Assembly (NCBI GenBank): GCA_947378615.1
Contig: CANCKV010000048.1
Coordinates: 1-11,250 of the forward strand
Length of the DNA: 11,250 nucleotides
DNA from: Chitinophagaceae bacterium
GTDB taxonomy: Bacteria > Bacteroidota > Bacteroidia > Chitinophagales > Chitinophagaceae
Reading direction: 5' to 3'
Shown here: positions 1 through 7,276 of the stretch, in pieces
How the letters are laid out: each line of letters starts with the position of its first letter
Position numbering within the stretch: the stretch's first letter is position 1
Notes under the pieces: generated by a model
What the model was told of the DNA's origin: nothing
Databases searched by the model: none
What the model saw: only the letters and a program-made list of their open reading frames with translations
Made by a program: the position numbers and the translations under genes

Positions 1-1269
1 GGACATATCATCGTTGACTTTGCAGACGTTTGTACAGTAATGAAAAATGGTGGTGTTGCTATTCTTGGTAAGGCTGAAGCTGAAGGTGAAAATCGTGCTC
101 AAGTAGCAATTGAAGAAGCATTGTCTTCTCCATTATTGAACGACAACGATATCACAGGCGCTAAATGGATTCTTATCAATATCAATTGTGCTGAAGGTGA
201 TGATGAATGTACAATGGATGAAATTGAAACCATCAATAATTATTTACGTATGCAGGCTGGACCTAATACAGATGTAATTGTTGGTATGGGATATGATAGT
301 TCTTTGGGTAAGAAAGTGGGTATTACTTTAATTGCAACAGGATTTGATTCAAAAGATCCATTTGCAAAGCCTGTAGCAGAAGTGATTCCAGAAGCTAAGC
401 CAGAAAGGATAGAGTTGACGCTTGATGTAAATGGAAGCAACAATGTTGCACCTGCTGTTGCAGCTGCACCTCCTGCCCCTGTGGTTGAAATCGACCCAAT
501 GGCTCCAACGCTTGAAGCTCCTTATAGCAGTGTCTTTGAAAGTAGTCCAAAAACTACTTTTAGTGAAAAGAGCGCATCTGCTTTTCTGTCTTCTTTCGCA
601 GATTCTTCAACTTCTCAAAGTGAATCAAAGTCAGCGGAACAAACGTTGTATTTCGAATTGACACCAACAATTACTGATGAGTTATTACAACCCATTAATG
701 TAAAAGAAGAAAAGAAGATTGAGCCAGTAATTGATGAGACACTTCAATTTACTTTTACAGAAAAGCCAGCTTACAGCAGTGCGTTATCGAGTAAGCCAAC
801 AAATATTTATGCGGAGCCTAAACCTTTTCAAGTAGTTTCTGCTCTTGATAATGAAGAATCTGAAAAGTCAGATTATGCTTTTAATTCTAATGTATATAAT
901 GAGAATGAACAAGCAAGTTCTATCGAAGAGGAATCGAATGAGCCCCCTACCTTTTCTCAGCCAGAACCTGCTATTGTAAATAATCAATTTTCAGATATAC
1001 CTGAGAATGATGAAGTAGAAGAGCAAAGAAAAAAGATTCAAGAAAGGATTAGCAGATTAAGGAATTTGAGTTATAATAAAAGTGCAGATGCGCTAGATGA
1101 ATTCGAGAATGTTCCTGCTTATATCCGTAATAAAATGGAATTATTTGGTAATGCCTTTACTTCTGCCGAAAACTTTTATAGTGGTGTAACCATCAATAAA
1201 GAAGAAAATGGTCAAAAGTCAGTATTGTCAACATTGAATACTTTTTTAAATGGTAAAAAGCCTGATTAA
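1..1269 (+). CDS. ftsZ: Cell division protein FtsZ, 3' portion (5' end outside window)
   Basis: This is the C-terminal part of the tubulin-like GTPase that polymerises into the cytokinetic Z ring. The reading frame is open from base 1, so the gene starts upstream; the ATG at 40 is internal. The first residues are the T7 loop (VDFADV, window residues 5-10), whose two aspartates (6 and 9) complete the GTPase site of the neighbouring subunit. The C-terminal tubulin-like domain follows, with SSPLL, GAKWILINI and ending near GITLIATGF (about residue 117). A long, disordered, Pro/Ala/Ser/Glu-rich linker runs to about residue 360. The conserved membrane-tether-binding peptide follows at about 366-379 (DEFENVPAYIRNKM, cf. 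the FtsA-binding PAFLR motif). About 43 more residues lie beyond that peptide, an extra tail. A strong hairpin terminator follows the stop. Assignment is firm; the length of the full protein cannot be given. Confidence 0.97.
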   Translation, partial: GHIIVDFADVCTVMKNGGVAILGKAEAEGENRAQVAIEEALSSPLLNDNDITGAKWILININCAEGDDECTMDEIETINNYLRMQAGPNTDVIVGMGYDSSLGKKVGITLIATGFDSKDPFAKPVAEVIPEAKPERIELTLDVNGSNNVAPAVAAAPPAPVVEIDPMAPTLEAPYSSVFESSPKTTFSEKSASAFLSSFADSSTSQSESKSAEQTLYFELTPTITDELLQPINVKEEKKIEPVIDETLQFTFTEKPAYSSALSSKPTNIYAEPKPFQVVSALDNEESEKSDYAFNSNVYNENEQASSIEEESNEPPTFSQPEPAIVNNQFSDIPENDEVEEQRKKIQERISRLRNLSYNKSADALDEFENVPAYIRNKMELFGNAFTSAENFYSGVTINKEENGQKSVLSTLNTFLNGKKPD

Positions 1270-1311
1270 TAGAGGTTTTAATGATAGTTTTTAATTTGTG
1301 ATGATAATTTA

Positions 1312-1350
1312 AAAAATGGGATGCAAATATTTTTTGCATTCCATTTTTCT
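1312..1350 (+). terminator. Rho-independent-type hairpin terminator after ftsZ
   Basis: An inverted repeat pairs bases 1312-1327 with 1333-1348 around a 5-nt loop (TATTT). The core arms are GGGATGCAAA and TTTGCATTCC, with a single G-T wobble. The A-rich left flank pairs with a T-rich right flank, so the hairpin ends in a T tract, as expected for an intrinsic terminator. It lies 43 nt after the ftsZ stop and separates ftsZ from arfB. The A/T flanks could also make it work on the opposite strand, but no convergent gene is seen. Confidence 0.88.
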
Positions 1351-1421
1351 TTTACGACGACTTTTATCCTAAAAATCAATTTGCATCTTTCCTTTTCACC
1401 AATTTCTCTTATTTTTATTCA

Positions 1422-1829
1422 ATGAACATAGATATTACTGCCGAAATTCAATTTCAAACTGCAAGGAGTGGTGGCAGTGGCGGACAGAACGTAAACAAAG
1501 TGGAAACAATGGTTGAGGGTAGATGGAATATTAATGATTCCCAACTTGTAAGTGATGCCCAAAAACACTTGCTTTTTCATAAACTAGCTAATAAGATAAC
1601 AAGTGAAGGTCTCCTATTGGTTAAATCACAGACGGCAAGAACACAGCTTGACAACAAGGCGAACGTGATTGTCAAAATGAATGAATTGGTGAATCTTGCA
1701 CTTATAAAAAAGAAAATGCGTATTGCCACTCACCCTAACAAAGCTGCAAAAGAAAAGCGAATTGAAAGTAAGAAAAGAAACGCTCAAATCAAATCATTTC
1801 GTAGTAAAGTAAATAAAGATGACTATTAA
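1422..1829 (+). CDS. arfB: Ribosome-rescue peptidyl-tRNA hydrolase ArfB (YaeJ/ICT1 family)
   Basis: The product is a 135-residue protein of the ArfB/YaeJ family, close to the 140 residues of the E. coli protein. The family releases nascent chains from ribosomes stalled on truncated mRNA without needing a stop codon. The catalytic SGGSGGQ motif is at residues 16-22, with the GGQ glutamine at 22. Sequence typical of the release-factor catalytic domain follows (NVNKVET, then QKHLLFHKL around 47-55, SQTARTQ around 69-75). The C-terminal part, from about residue 96, is strongly basic (KKKMR, KAAKEKR, ESKKRN, SFRSK); in this family such a tail threads into the empty mRNA entry channel. There is no RF1/RF2-like codon-recognition domain, which rules out a class I release factor. 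ATG 1422 places GGQ at the expected distance from the N-terminus. The next gene begins directly after the stop. Confidence 0.95.
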   Translation: MNIDITAEIQFQTARSGGSGGQNVNKVETMVEGRWNINDSQLVSDAQKHLLFHKLANKITSEGLLLVKSQTARTQLDNKANVIVKMNELVNLALIKKKMRIATHPNKAAKEKRIESKKRNAQIKSFRSKVNKDDY

Positions 1830-2906
1830 GTGAAAACGCTATACTCATTCATATTATGCTTATTGTTTCTAATAGTACTTTCTTCGACTTTAGTAGAAAA
1901 GGGAGGTCTCACCAAAGTTATTGGCACTATACTTCCTTTTGTTGTCCCAAAAGGATGGCCTAAACCTGTATATGCTATCAAGAAGAATCCCATCACCTTA
2001 GAAGGGTTTGAATTGGGTCGAAAATTATTTTATGATGGACGGCTGAGTAAAGATGGGAATTATCCCTGTGCAAGCTGTCATCAACAGTTTTCGGCATTTG
2101 CTACTTATGACCATAATTTTAGTCACGGATATAATAATTTACAGACTACTCGGAATGCCCCAGCACTTTTTAATCTCGCTTGGACAAAAGAATTTATGCT
2201 TGACGGGAAGATTACCTCCTTAGAATCTTTACCAATAGTGCATATCACTGCTACTAATGAAATGGGAGAGAATATGGATAGTGTAGTCAATAAATTGAAG
2301 AAAGATTCCTCTTATCATCGGATGTTCAAAAATGCGTATGGAGATACGGCTATCACAACGCCTAGAATAATGAAGGCTTTGACTCAGTTTATGCTCATGC
2401 TAGTTAGCAGTAATAGTAAATATGACAAAGTGATGAGAGGAGAAGATAAATTTATCTTGCCAGAACAGTTGGGATACGATATTTTTAAAACAAAGTGTGC
2501 CACCTGTCATCCTGAACCGATGTTTACAGATTACACTTATAGGAATATTGGAATGACTGCCGACCAATATCTACGTGATTATGGGCGGATGAATGTAACC
2601 GGCAAAAAGGAAGATTCATTGAAGTTCAGGGTGCCGAGTTTACGCAACATTACCTATTCTGCTCCTTATGGGCATGATGGTCGTTTCTTTAGTTTGATGA
2701 ATGTCTATGAGCATTTTAGGAGTAAAATGATTGTCGGAGTAACTACAGACACCCTATTAAAACACAAATTGCCCCTTTCTAATTATGAAATTGGGCAGTT
2801 AACCGCTTTTCTTTATACGCTAAGTGATACTACCTTTTTGAGGAACAAACGATTTGCTGAACCTGGAAAAGAAAATGTGCCTGCATCTTACATTCACGTT
2901 CACTAA
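1830..2906 (+). CDS. Di-heme cytochrome c peroxidase / MauG-like protein
   Basis: This is a 358-residue exported c-type cytochrome of the bacterial di-heme cytochrome c peroxidase/MauG superfamily, which reduces H2O2 with electrons from small carriers or, in MauG-type members, oxidises a protein substrate. Residues 5-22 form a hydrophobic signal or anchor segment without a lipobox. Two heme-binding motifs are visible: CASCH at 80-84 and CATCH at 223-227, the usual spacing for the two domains. Further family signatures are ELGRKLFYD (61-69), TRNAPALFNLAW (107-118), and the C-terminal blocks VTGKKEDSLKF (256-266), VPSLRNITYSAPYGHDGRF (268-286). The start is GTG 1830, immediately after the arfB stop at 1829, so translation is probably coupled; no closer ATG would keep the signal peptide. 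Its electron donor and exact substrate cannot be told from sequence, and the link to ribosome rescue is not obvious. Confidence 0.92.
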   Translation: MKTLYSFILCLLFLIVLSSTLVEKGGLTKVIGTILPFVVPKGWPKPVYAIKKNPITLEGFELGRKLFYDGRLSKDGNYPCASCHQQFSAFATYDHNFSHGYNNLQTTRNAPALFNLAWTKEFMLDGKITSLESLPIVHITATNEMGENMDSVVNKLKKDSSYHRMFKNAYGDTAITTPRIMKALTQFMLMLVSSNSKYDKVMRGEDKFILPEQLGYDIFKTKCATCHPEPMFTDYTYRNIGMTADQYLRDYGRMNVTGKKEDSLKFRVPSLRNITYSAPYGHDGRFFSLMNVYEHFRSKMIVGVTTDTLLKHKLPLSNYEIGQLTAFLYTLSDTTFLRNKRFAEPGKENVPASYIHVH

Positions 2907-3083
2907 TGCTACATTTGCTTTTTTTGAAAATGAATTTACCATAAGGGTCACAAAGTATTTTAAAAGGGGAACAAGGGAAGTTGTTGGTTTATAATTTTTA
3001 CGTCTTACTATGTAGTGTAAAATAAAAGAAATTGTACAACCTGATTTAACTCCTTTAAGAGTCATTATAGGGATTTAGATAAA

Positions 3084-3091
3084 TATCTTTG
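3084..3091 (+). promoter_or_regulatory. Putative Bacteroidota -7 promoter element (TATCTTTG)
   Basis: TATCTTTG matches the TAnnTTTG -7 consensus used by the primary sigma factor of Bacteroidota. A transcript starting a few bases downstream (about 3098) would have a leader of roughly 45 nt before the TTG at 3144, but only about 10 nt before the earlier in-frame TTG at 3108. No clear TTTG-type -33 element is visible upstream, so the call rests on the -7 match and its position. Confidence 0.5.
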
Positions 3092-3143
3092 TTTACTTTG
3101 TTTTGTTTTGTGTCCTTTTGGTAAAAAAAATAATCTTCAGACA

Positions 3144-4649
3144 TTGAGTAATATTAAAAAATTAGCGTCGCAAACATTGTGGTATGGATTGAGTTCCATA
3201 GCTGCAAGGTTTATTAATTACTTGCTGACCCCATTTTTAACTTACTCCCACCATATCAAAACATCAGATTTTGGTAAGATGGGTTTGATTTATTCTGCCT
3301 TACCTGTATTGAACGTAGTTTTTACTTATGGTTTCGAAACGGCTTATTTTCGCTTTTCTGCTCGGGAAGAATACAAAAAGAGTATTTATAGTACCACTGC
3401 CATCTCTTTAATTGTTTCCACACTCATCTTCACCCTACTTTTATGGTTCAATCAAACCTTAATTGGTAATCAGATAGGCTTAGGTGCTTTCCCGAAAATT
3501 ATTCAATACAGTATTTTAATCATCGCTTTCGATACGTTAAGCACGATTCCATTTGCTAGGTTACGTCAGGATGGACGTCCTGTCAAGTTTGCCATTGTCA
3601 AGATTACAGGTATCACCATTAATATGTTGCTTACTTGGTTTTTCATTGGATATTGTGCTGGAAAATTAGAATCAGACCCAAATAATATCGTTCGGCTGTT
3701 GTATGATAAAAATACAAACCCTATTAATTATGTGGTGTTAGCTAATTTGGTACAGTCTATTTTTACTTTGCTATTATTGTTTTCAGAAATCAAACAAATC
3801 AGATTAAGATTCAATATCAAACTTTGGAAGGAAATGATGGTTTATTCCCTCCCCTTATTGATTGTTGGATTAGGTGGCATCGTTAATGAGACTTTTGATA
3901 GATTGATGTTAAATAAATGGCTGCCAGGTACTCAGGAATTCAAAGAAGGGCAAGTCGGTATCTATAATGCCTGTTACAAATTATCAATACTAATAACCTT
4001 ATTTATTCAAGCTTTTAAAATGGGAGCTGAACCTTTTTTCTTTAAGCAAGCCGAAAGTGCAAGTCCTCAACGAACCTATGCTCGAGTGATGAAATTCTTT
4101 GTCATTGTTATTACATTAATGTTCTTAGTAGTGGCATTGTATATACCGGTATGGCAATACTTTATTGGGGAGCAATATCGGGTAGGATTAGCGGTAGTGC
4201 CGATTCTTTTACTCGCCAATATATTTTTAGGCATCTATTACAACTTAAGTGTATGGTTCAAATTGAGTAATAAGACAATCGCAGGTACATATATTACCCT
4301 TACAGGCACTTTCATAACTTTAGTTGTCAATTATTTCTTCATCCCCAATTTCGGATATATGGCAAGTGCATGGGCAACTTTTCTTTGTTATGGCTCGATG
4401 ATGGTGATGAGTTTTATTTGGGGACAAAAATATTATTACATACCATACGCTTGGAAAAAGTTGGTGGCCTATATGGTCATTGTAGTCTTATTCTTTTTCA
4501 TCCACAAAGCGGTTCTCTTGCTTTGGTCAAACAAGTGGTTTGGACTTTCTATTGCTACACTGTTGGTCTATATTTATTGTTGGTTTCTTTTATTGATTGA
4601 ACGAAAGGAGTTTAAAAAGCTTCCTTTTTTAGGGAAGTATATCAAATAG
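3144..4649 (+). CDS. Polysaccharide/lipid-linked oligosaccharide flippase (MOP superfamily, Wzx-like)
   Basis: The product is about 501 residues long and strongly hydrophobic, with roughly 12-14 predicted membrane helices. It belongs to the MOP/polysaccharide-biosynthesis family that flips lipid-linked glycan units across the inner membrane. The N-terminus (IKKLASQTLWYGLSS, then ARFINYLLTPFLT) and the segment DFGKMGLIYSALPVLN are typical of Wzx-like proteins from Bacteroidota. Charged residues inside membrane segments (for example FETAYFRFS) also fit. A C-terminal half with GxxYNLSVWFKL and the FGYMASAWAT motif fits the polysaccharide-synthesis C domain. The frame is open from TTG 3108, but TTG 3144 (MSNIKKL) is preferred because the upstream codons look non-conserved and the promoter-like TATCTTTG gives a sensible leader only for the later start. 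No ATG lies between these TTGs and the first membrane helix. The substrate is unknown; an acyltransferase gene follows 112 nt later. Confidence 0.88.
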   Translation: MSNIKKLASQTLWYGLSSIAARFINYLLTPFLTYSHHIKTSDFGKMGLIYSALPVLNVVFTYGFETAYFRFSAREEYKKSIYSTTAISLIVSTLIFTLLLWFNQTLIGNQIGLGAFPKIIQYSILIIAFDTLSTIPFARLRQDGRPVKFAIVKITGITINMLLTWFFIGYCAGKLESDPNNIVRLLYDKNTNPINYVVLANLVQSIFTLLLLFSEIKQIRLRFNIKLWKEMMVYSLPLLIVGLGGIVNETFDRLMLNKWLPGTQEFKEGQVGIYNACYKLSILITLFIQAFKMGAEPFFFKQAESASPQRTYARVMKFFVIVITLMFLVVALYIPVWQYFIGEQYRVGLAVVPILLLANIFLGIYYNLSVWFKLSNKTIAGTYITLTGTFITLVVNYFFIPNFGYMASAWATFLCYGSMMVMSFIWGQKYYYIPYAWKKLVAYMVIVVLFFFIHKAVLLLWSNKWFGLSIATLLVYIYCWFLLLIERKEFKKLPFLGKYIK

Positions 4650-4761
4650 GTACTTAAGAAATGATACATAGTTATATCCTATTTCACATTACTCACTGGT
4701 AATATTATTAATTCATTTATGGGTTCAATTACCTCGATACCATTTGATAATAATTGTTTTT

Positions 4762-5907
4762 ATGCAAAATTTTAATACGGTGAATTCATCAAAAGCAGGC
4801 TTATTCTTTCCTAACCTTCAAATAGTAAGAGGGATTGCTGCTCTTTTAGTTGTATTAAATCATATTTATTCGAAAGAATCATTTTTTCCTAACATTCAAA
4901 CACAGCCTTACGAACAATATTTTGTGAATTTAGGCGTATCAGGATTGACACTCTTTTTTTGCCTCAGCGGCTTTTTAATTACCTATATTCTTCTCAATGA
5001 AAAGCAATATTCGGATACTATTCATATAAAAAAGTTTTATTTAAGAAGAGTCTTGCGGATTTGGCCGCTTTACTTTGTGATGATAATTATTGGTCAATTT
5101 ATACTCCCCTATTTTGTAAATAGTAATTTTGAAGGCGGTGATATTCATTCTTTTTTTGCCATAAAGTCTTTATTATATTTAGTTTTCTTGCCAAATTATG
5201 TGTTCTTTATTTTTCAGCCACATAATCCATTTATAGATGTTACATGGTCAATTGGTACTGAAGAACAATTTTATTTCTTTTGGCCTCATTGTATAAAACG
5301 TGTAAAATCATTATTGATTCTTTGTCTCTTTTTGATTTTTTCACAGTTGATTGCAGAACTATTTACTACGCAACTAAATATAGTAAAGAGCACAAATACC
5401 TTCTATTTTTTAATAAATAAGTTGATTAAGACGATTGAATGGAGTAAGGCAGGGTACTTTGGGTTAGGTGCAATAAGTGCAATTGTTTATCAAAATAAAT
5501 TGTTATTGGAAAATAAGATAGTCGCAGGAGTGATTAAATTATCACCATTTTTATTCGCTGTAACCTTTTTATTAAATGCTAACTACTTTTTTCCTTGTCA
5601 GTTTATGTTGCTAGGTCTTTCCTATTGTTGTTTTCAATTGGCGTTACTAGATAAATTTAAAGGGATAAATAAGCAGTTGAATCAAGTCTTTCAAGGGCTA
5701 GGAAAAATTAGCTACAGTGTTTATTTATGGCATTGTATCGTAATAGTATTTGTATTAAAATGGTTTACACAATTAAATATAGTAAATACGCCCTTTATTT
5801 CCATCCTTCTCTATTTTTCTATTATATCCATCACATTAGTGATAGCCACTATTAGTTATCATTTGATAGAGGCCCCATTCTTAAAATTCAAGGATAAATT
5901 GAAGTAA
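4762..5907 (+). CDS. Acyltransferase family 3 integral-membrane O-acyltransferase
   Basis: This is a 381-residue membrane protein of the acyltransferase-3 family (OafA/NodX-like), which transfers acetyl or other acyl groups to cell-surface sugars. The N-terminal signature NLQIVRGIAALLVVLNH (18-34) contains the conserved catalytic-site histidine at 34. FFCLSGFLITY (65-75), RRVLRIWPLYF (95-105) and WSIGTEEQFYFFWP (162-175) are further hallmarks. The late block GKISYSVYLWH (about 314-324) and YHLIEAPF near the C-terminus are also present. About ten membrane helices are expected, and the usual 350-400 residue length is met; there is no added SGNH hydrolase domain. ATG 4762 is chosen over an in-frame TTG at 4744, which would add six residues. 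Its position after the flippase suggests that it decorates the exported glycan or lipid, but neither acyl donor nor acceptor can be read from sequence. Confidence 0.92.
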   Translation: MQNFNTVNSSKAGLFFPNLQIVRGIAALLVVLNHIYSKESFFPNIQTQPYEQYFVNLGVSGLTLFFCLSGFLITYILLNEKQYSDTIHIKKFYLRRVLRIWPLYFVMIIIGQFILPYFVNSNFEGGDIHSFFAIKSLLYLVFLPNYVFFIFQPHNPFIDVTWSIGTEEQFYFFWPHCIKRVKSLLILCLFLIFSQLIAELFTTQLNIVKSTNTFYFLINKLIKTIEWSKAGYFGLGAISAIVYQNKLLLENKIVAGVIKLSPFLFAVTFLLNANYFFPCQFMLLGLSYCCFQLALLDKFKGINKQLNQVFQGLGKISYSVYLWHCIVIVFVLKWFTQLNIVNTPFISILLYFSIISITLVIATISYHLIEAPFLKFKDKLK

Positions 5908-6305
5908 TGTAGTCGTATTTACGCCTAGTTCGTTATACAATTCAGTAGCTCGTATCTCTAAATGAGAATGAAAGAGTCCATTTAAAGATTCTAGTGTAGG
6001 TTCAAAGTCCTCCCAATTAAAATGAGGCAAGACTAAGATTAGAATTAGAGTTTGAATGGATAGGTGCATTCAATACCAAATTAGTAAGCCCTAAATAAAC
6101 AACTCATCTGTATTCAACTAACTGAGCATTGCTATAATTTTGATACACAATTCAAATAATCAGAGAATATTTAATCCAGCTATTTTTTTTATTATTGATT
6201 ATCCAAAAACTGTTTCATAATTAATTATTATTACTTTAGCGGCGTGCCAGGACTATGTTGTTCTCGTTTATTTGCGTGTTTGATAAATAAGTTATAAGTA
6301 ATTTT
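5908..6305 (+). other. Gene-poor AT-rich gap between acyltransferase and exosortase genes
   Basis: These 398 bases contain no confident gene. The first part carries a 62-codon open frame on the - strand (6069 down to 5881) that overlaps the end of the acyltransferase gene; its product resembles nothing recognised and it may be chance or a gene remnant. The rest is AT-rich, including a run of eight T at 6183-6190. It is interrupted by a short GC-rich patch, TAGCGGCGTGCC, at 6237-6248, about 60 bases before the exosortase ATG. The gap should hold the promoter for the exosortase block, but no good TAnnTTTG element could be placed. Confidence 0.6.
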
Positions 6306-6893
6306 ATGGATACTGGTTTGAAAAAGAATACACTATTTAGGTATGCATTTGATGAATGGCAAAAAGTCCCAATAGTTGTAAAGCAGTTTTTAATAAGAGC
6401 TATTTTGTTGTTTTCTTTTTGGTATGTTGGGTATTATTATGTTATCAGGCCAGATACTAGAGTAGATAATTGGTTGACCAAGGAAACAACAAGGGGCGTT
6501 ACTTTTACGATGAATAAGTTTTATACAAATGGATTCAGTAGTAGTGAGGAAATTGATGTTGCTCTAAAGAATGCCTTTTATAATGCCGTTTATTATCGTG
6601 AACAGTTAGCATTAAAAATCTCGCATCCATGTAATGGATTAGCCTTGTATGTATTATATATGGGATTTTTAATTTGTGTTCCAGGTTCAATAATAAAAAA
6701 AGTAGTATTTTCAATCGTTGGGTCAATAATCATTTATATTTTGAATGTGTTTCGGTGTTGTGCACTTGTTTGGCTCAATCTTAATAAGCCTGAATGGACG
6801 GATTTTGCGCATCACTATGCTTTTACTACCATAGTTTATGTCTTTATTTTTTTGCTTTGGGTAATGTTTTTATATGAAAAGAATCAAGAGTGA
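6306..6893 (+). CDS. Exosortase/archaeosortase family protein (Bacteroidota XrtX/XrtF-like)
   Basis: The product is a 195-residue polytopic membrane protein with the exosortase active-site pattern. The nucleophile cysteine is at 109 in HPCNGLALY, the arginine at 150 in LNVFRCC, and a histidine at 169 or 170 in FAHHYAF. Members of this family act as inner-membrane cysteine transpeptidases that cleave C-terminal sorting signals of exported proteins and are often linked to extracellular polysaccharide loci. Hydrophobic segments lie near 29-47, 112-128, 133-150 and 172-190, shorter than proteobacterial EpsH-type exosortases but like the compact Bacteroidota versions (XrtF, XrtX, XrtN). The final codons overlap the next gene by 20 nt, and a giant secreted protein follows, which suggests one transcript and a possible substrate. 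The superfamily call is firm; which Xrt subfamily is meant is a judgement from memory and context. Confidence 0.88.
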   Translation: MDTGLKKNTLFRYAFDEWQKVPIVVKQFLIRAILLFSFWYVGYYYVIRPDTRVDNWLTKETTRGVTFTMNKFYTNGFSSSEEIDVALKNAFYNAVYYREQLALKISHPCNGLALYVLYMGFLICVPGSIIKKVVFSIVGSIIIYILNVFRCCALVWLNLNKPEWTDFAHHYAFTTIVYVFIFLLWVMFLYEKNQE

Positions 6894-7272
6894 GACTAGG
6901 AATGCTATTATTACCTTATTGGTGATTATTTTGTCTGGAATGTTTGGTAATGTGATAAGGGAGAATAAACAATATGTTGACTATCAAGAACTCATTATAG
7001 CTCTTCTATTAATATTAAATTTTATCTGCGGGTGTTTTTATTGGAAGAGTATCAAAGTTCGTTGGTTGACGGTTCTATGGGTACTGATAAATGGTTTTTC
7101 AATTTTCGTGTTTGTTTTATGTTGTGTTGGTTATCATTATTGGGGTTGGATGAATGCTTTAAAAAGACCCCACATCGTACCAACATTATCACCTAATACA
7201 TTTATTGTACTACTTCTTTTGAATAGGCTTGCAAACATGAGACCCGAAACAAATACATCAAAAAAATTATAA
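6874..7272 (+). CDS. Small exosortase-associated membrane protein
   Basis: This 132-residue protein has about four hydrophobic segments (near 11-27, 38-56, 64-89 and 107-118) and basic ends (MKRIKSETR at the start, SKKL at the end). It carries no catalytic motif that I recognise. ATG 6874 lies inside the end of the exosortase gene, giving a 20-nt overlap in a different frame, which points to coupled translation and joint function. Bacteroidota exosortases are known to have small dedicated membrane partners encoded directly downstream (the XrtF- and XrtX-associated proteins), and length, topology and position fit that role. Sequence identity to a specific partner family was not established. 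The region NALKRPHIVPTLSPN (94-108) is the most polar stretch and would be the main exposed loop. The next gene begins 4 nt after its stop. Confidence 0.7.
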   Translation: MKRIKSETRNAIITLLVIILSGMFGNVIRENKQYVDYQELIIALLLILNFICGCFYWKSIKVRWLTVLWVLINGFSIFVFVLCCVGYHYWGWMNALKRPHIVPTLSPNTFIVLLLLNRLANMRPETNTSKKL

Positions 7273-7276
7273 TTTA

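Noticed and set aside
1371..1421. Promoter for arfB with TTTG at 1380-1383 as a -33 element
   Set aside because: No TAnnTTTG match lies at the required distance; the nearest candidate is spaced too far and sits too close to the ATG.
2820..3065. 81-codon open frame on the - strand over the end of the peroxidase gene
   Set aside because: It overlaps the firmly assigned peroxidase end, and its product resembles no known protein.
3108..3143. Upstream TTG at 3108 as the flippase start
   Set aside because: It would add 12 residues unlike the family N-terminus and leave only about 10 nt of leader after the presumed transcription start.
4744..4761. Upstream TTG at 4744 as the acyltransferase start
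   Set aside because: An ATG six codons later fits the family start equally well and is the more usual codon.
5908..5960. Hairpin terminator after the acyltransferase gene
   Set aside because: Only a 4-bp CGTA/TACG stem with a TT loop is visible, with no T tract after it.
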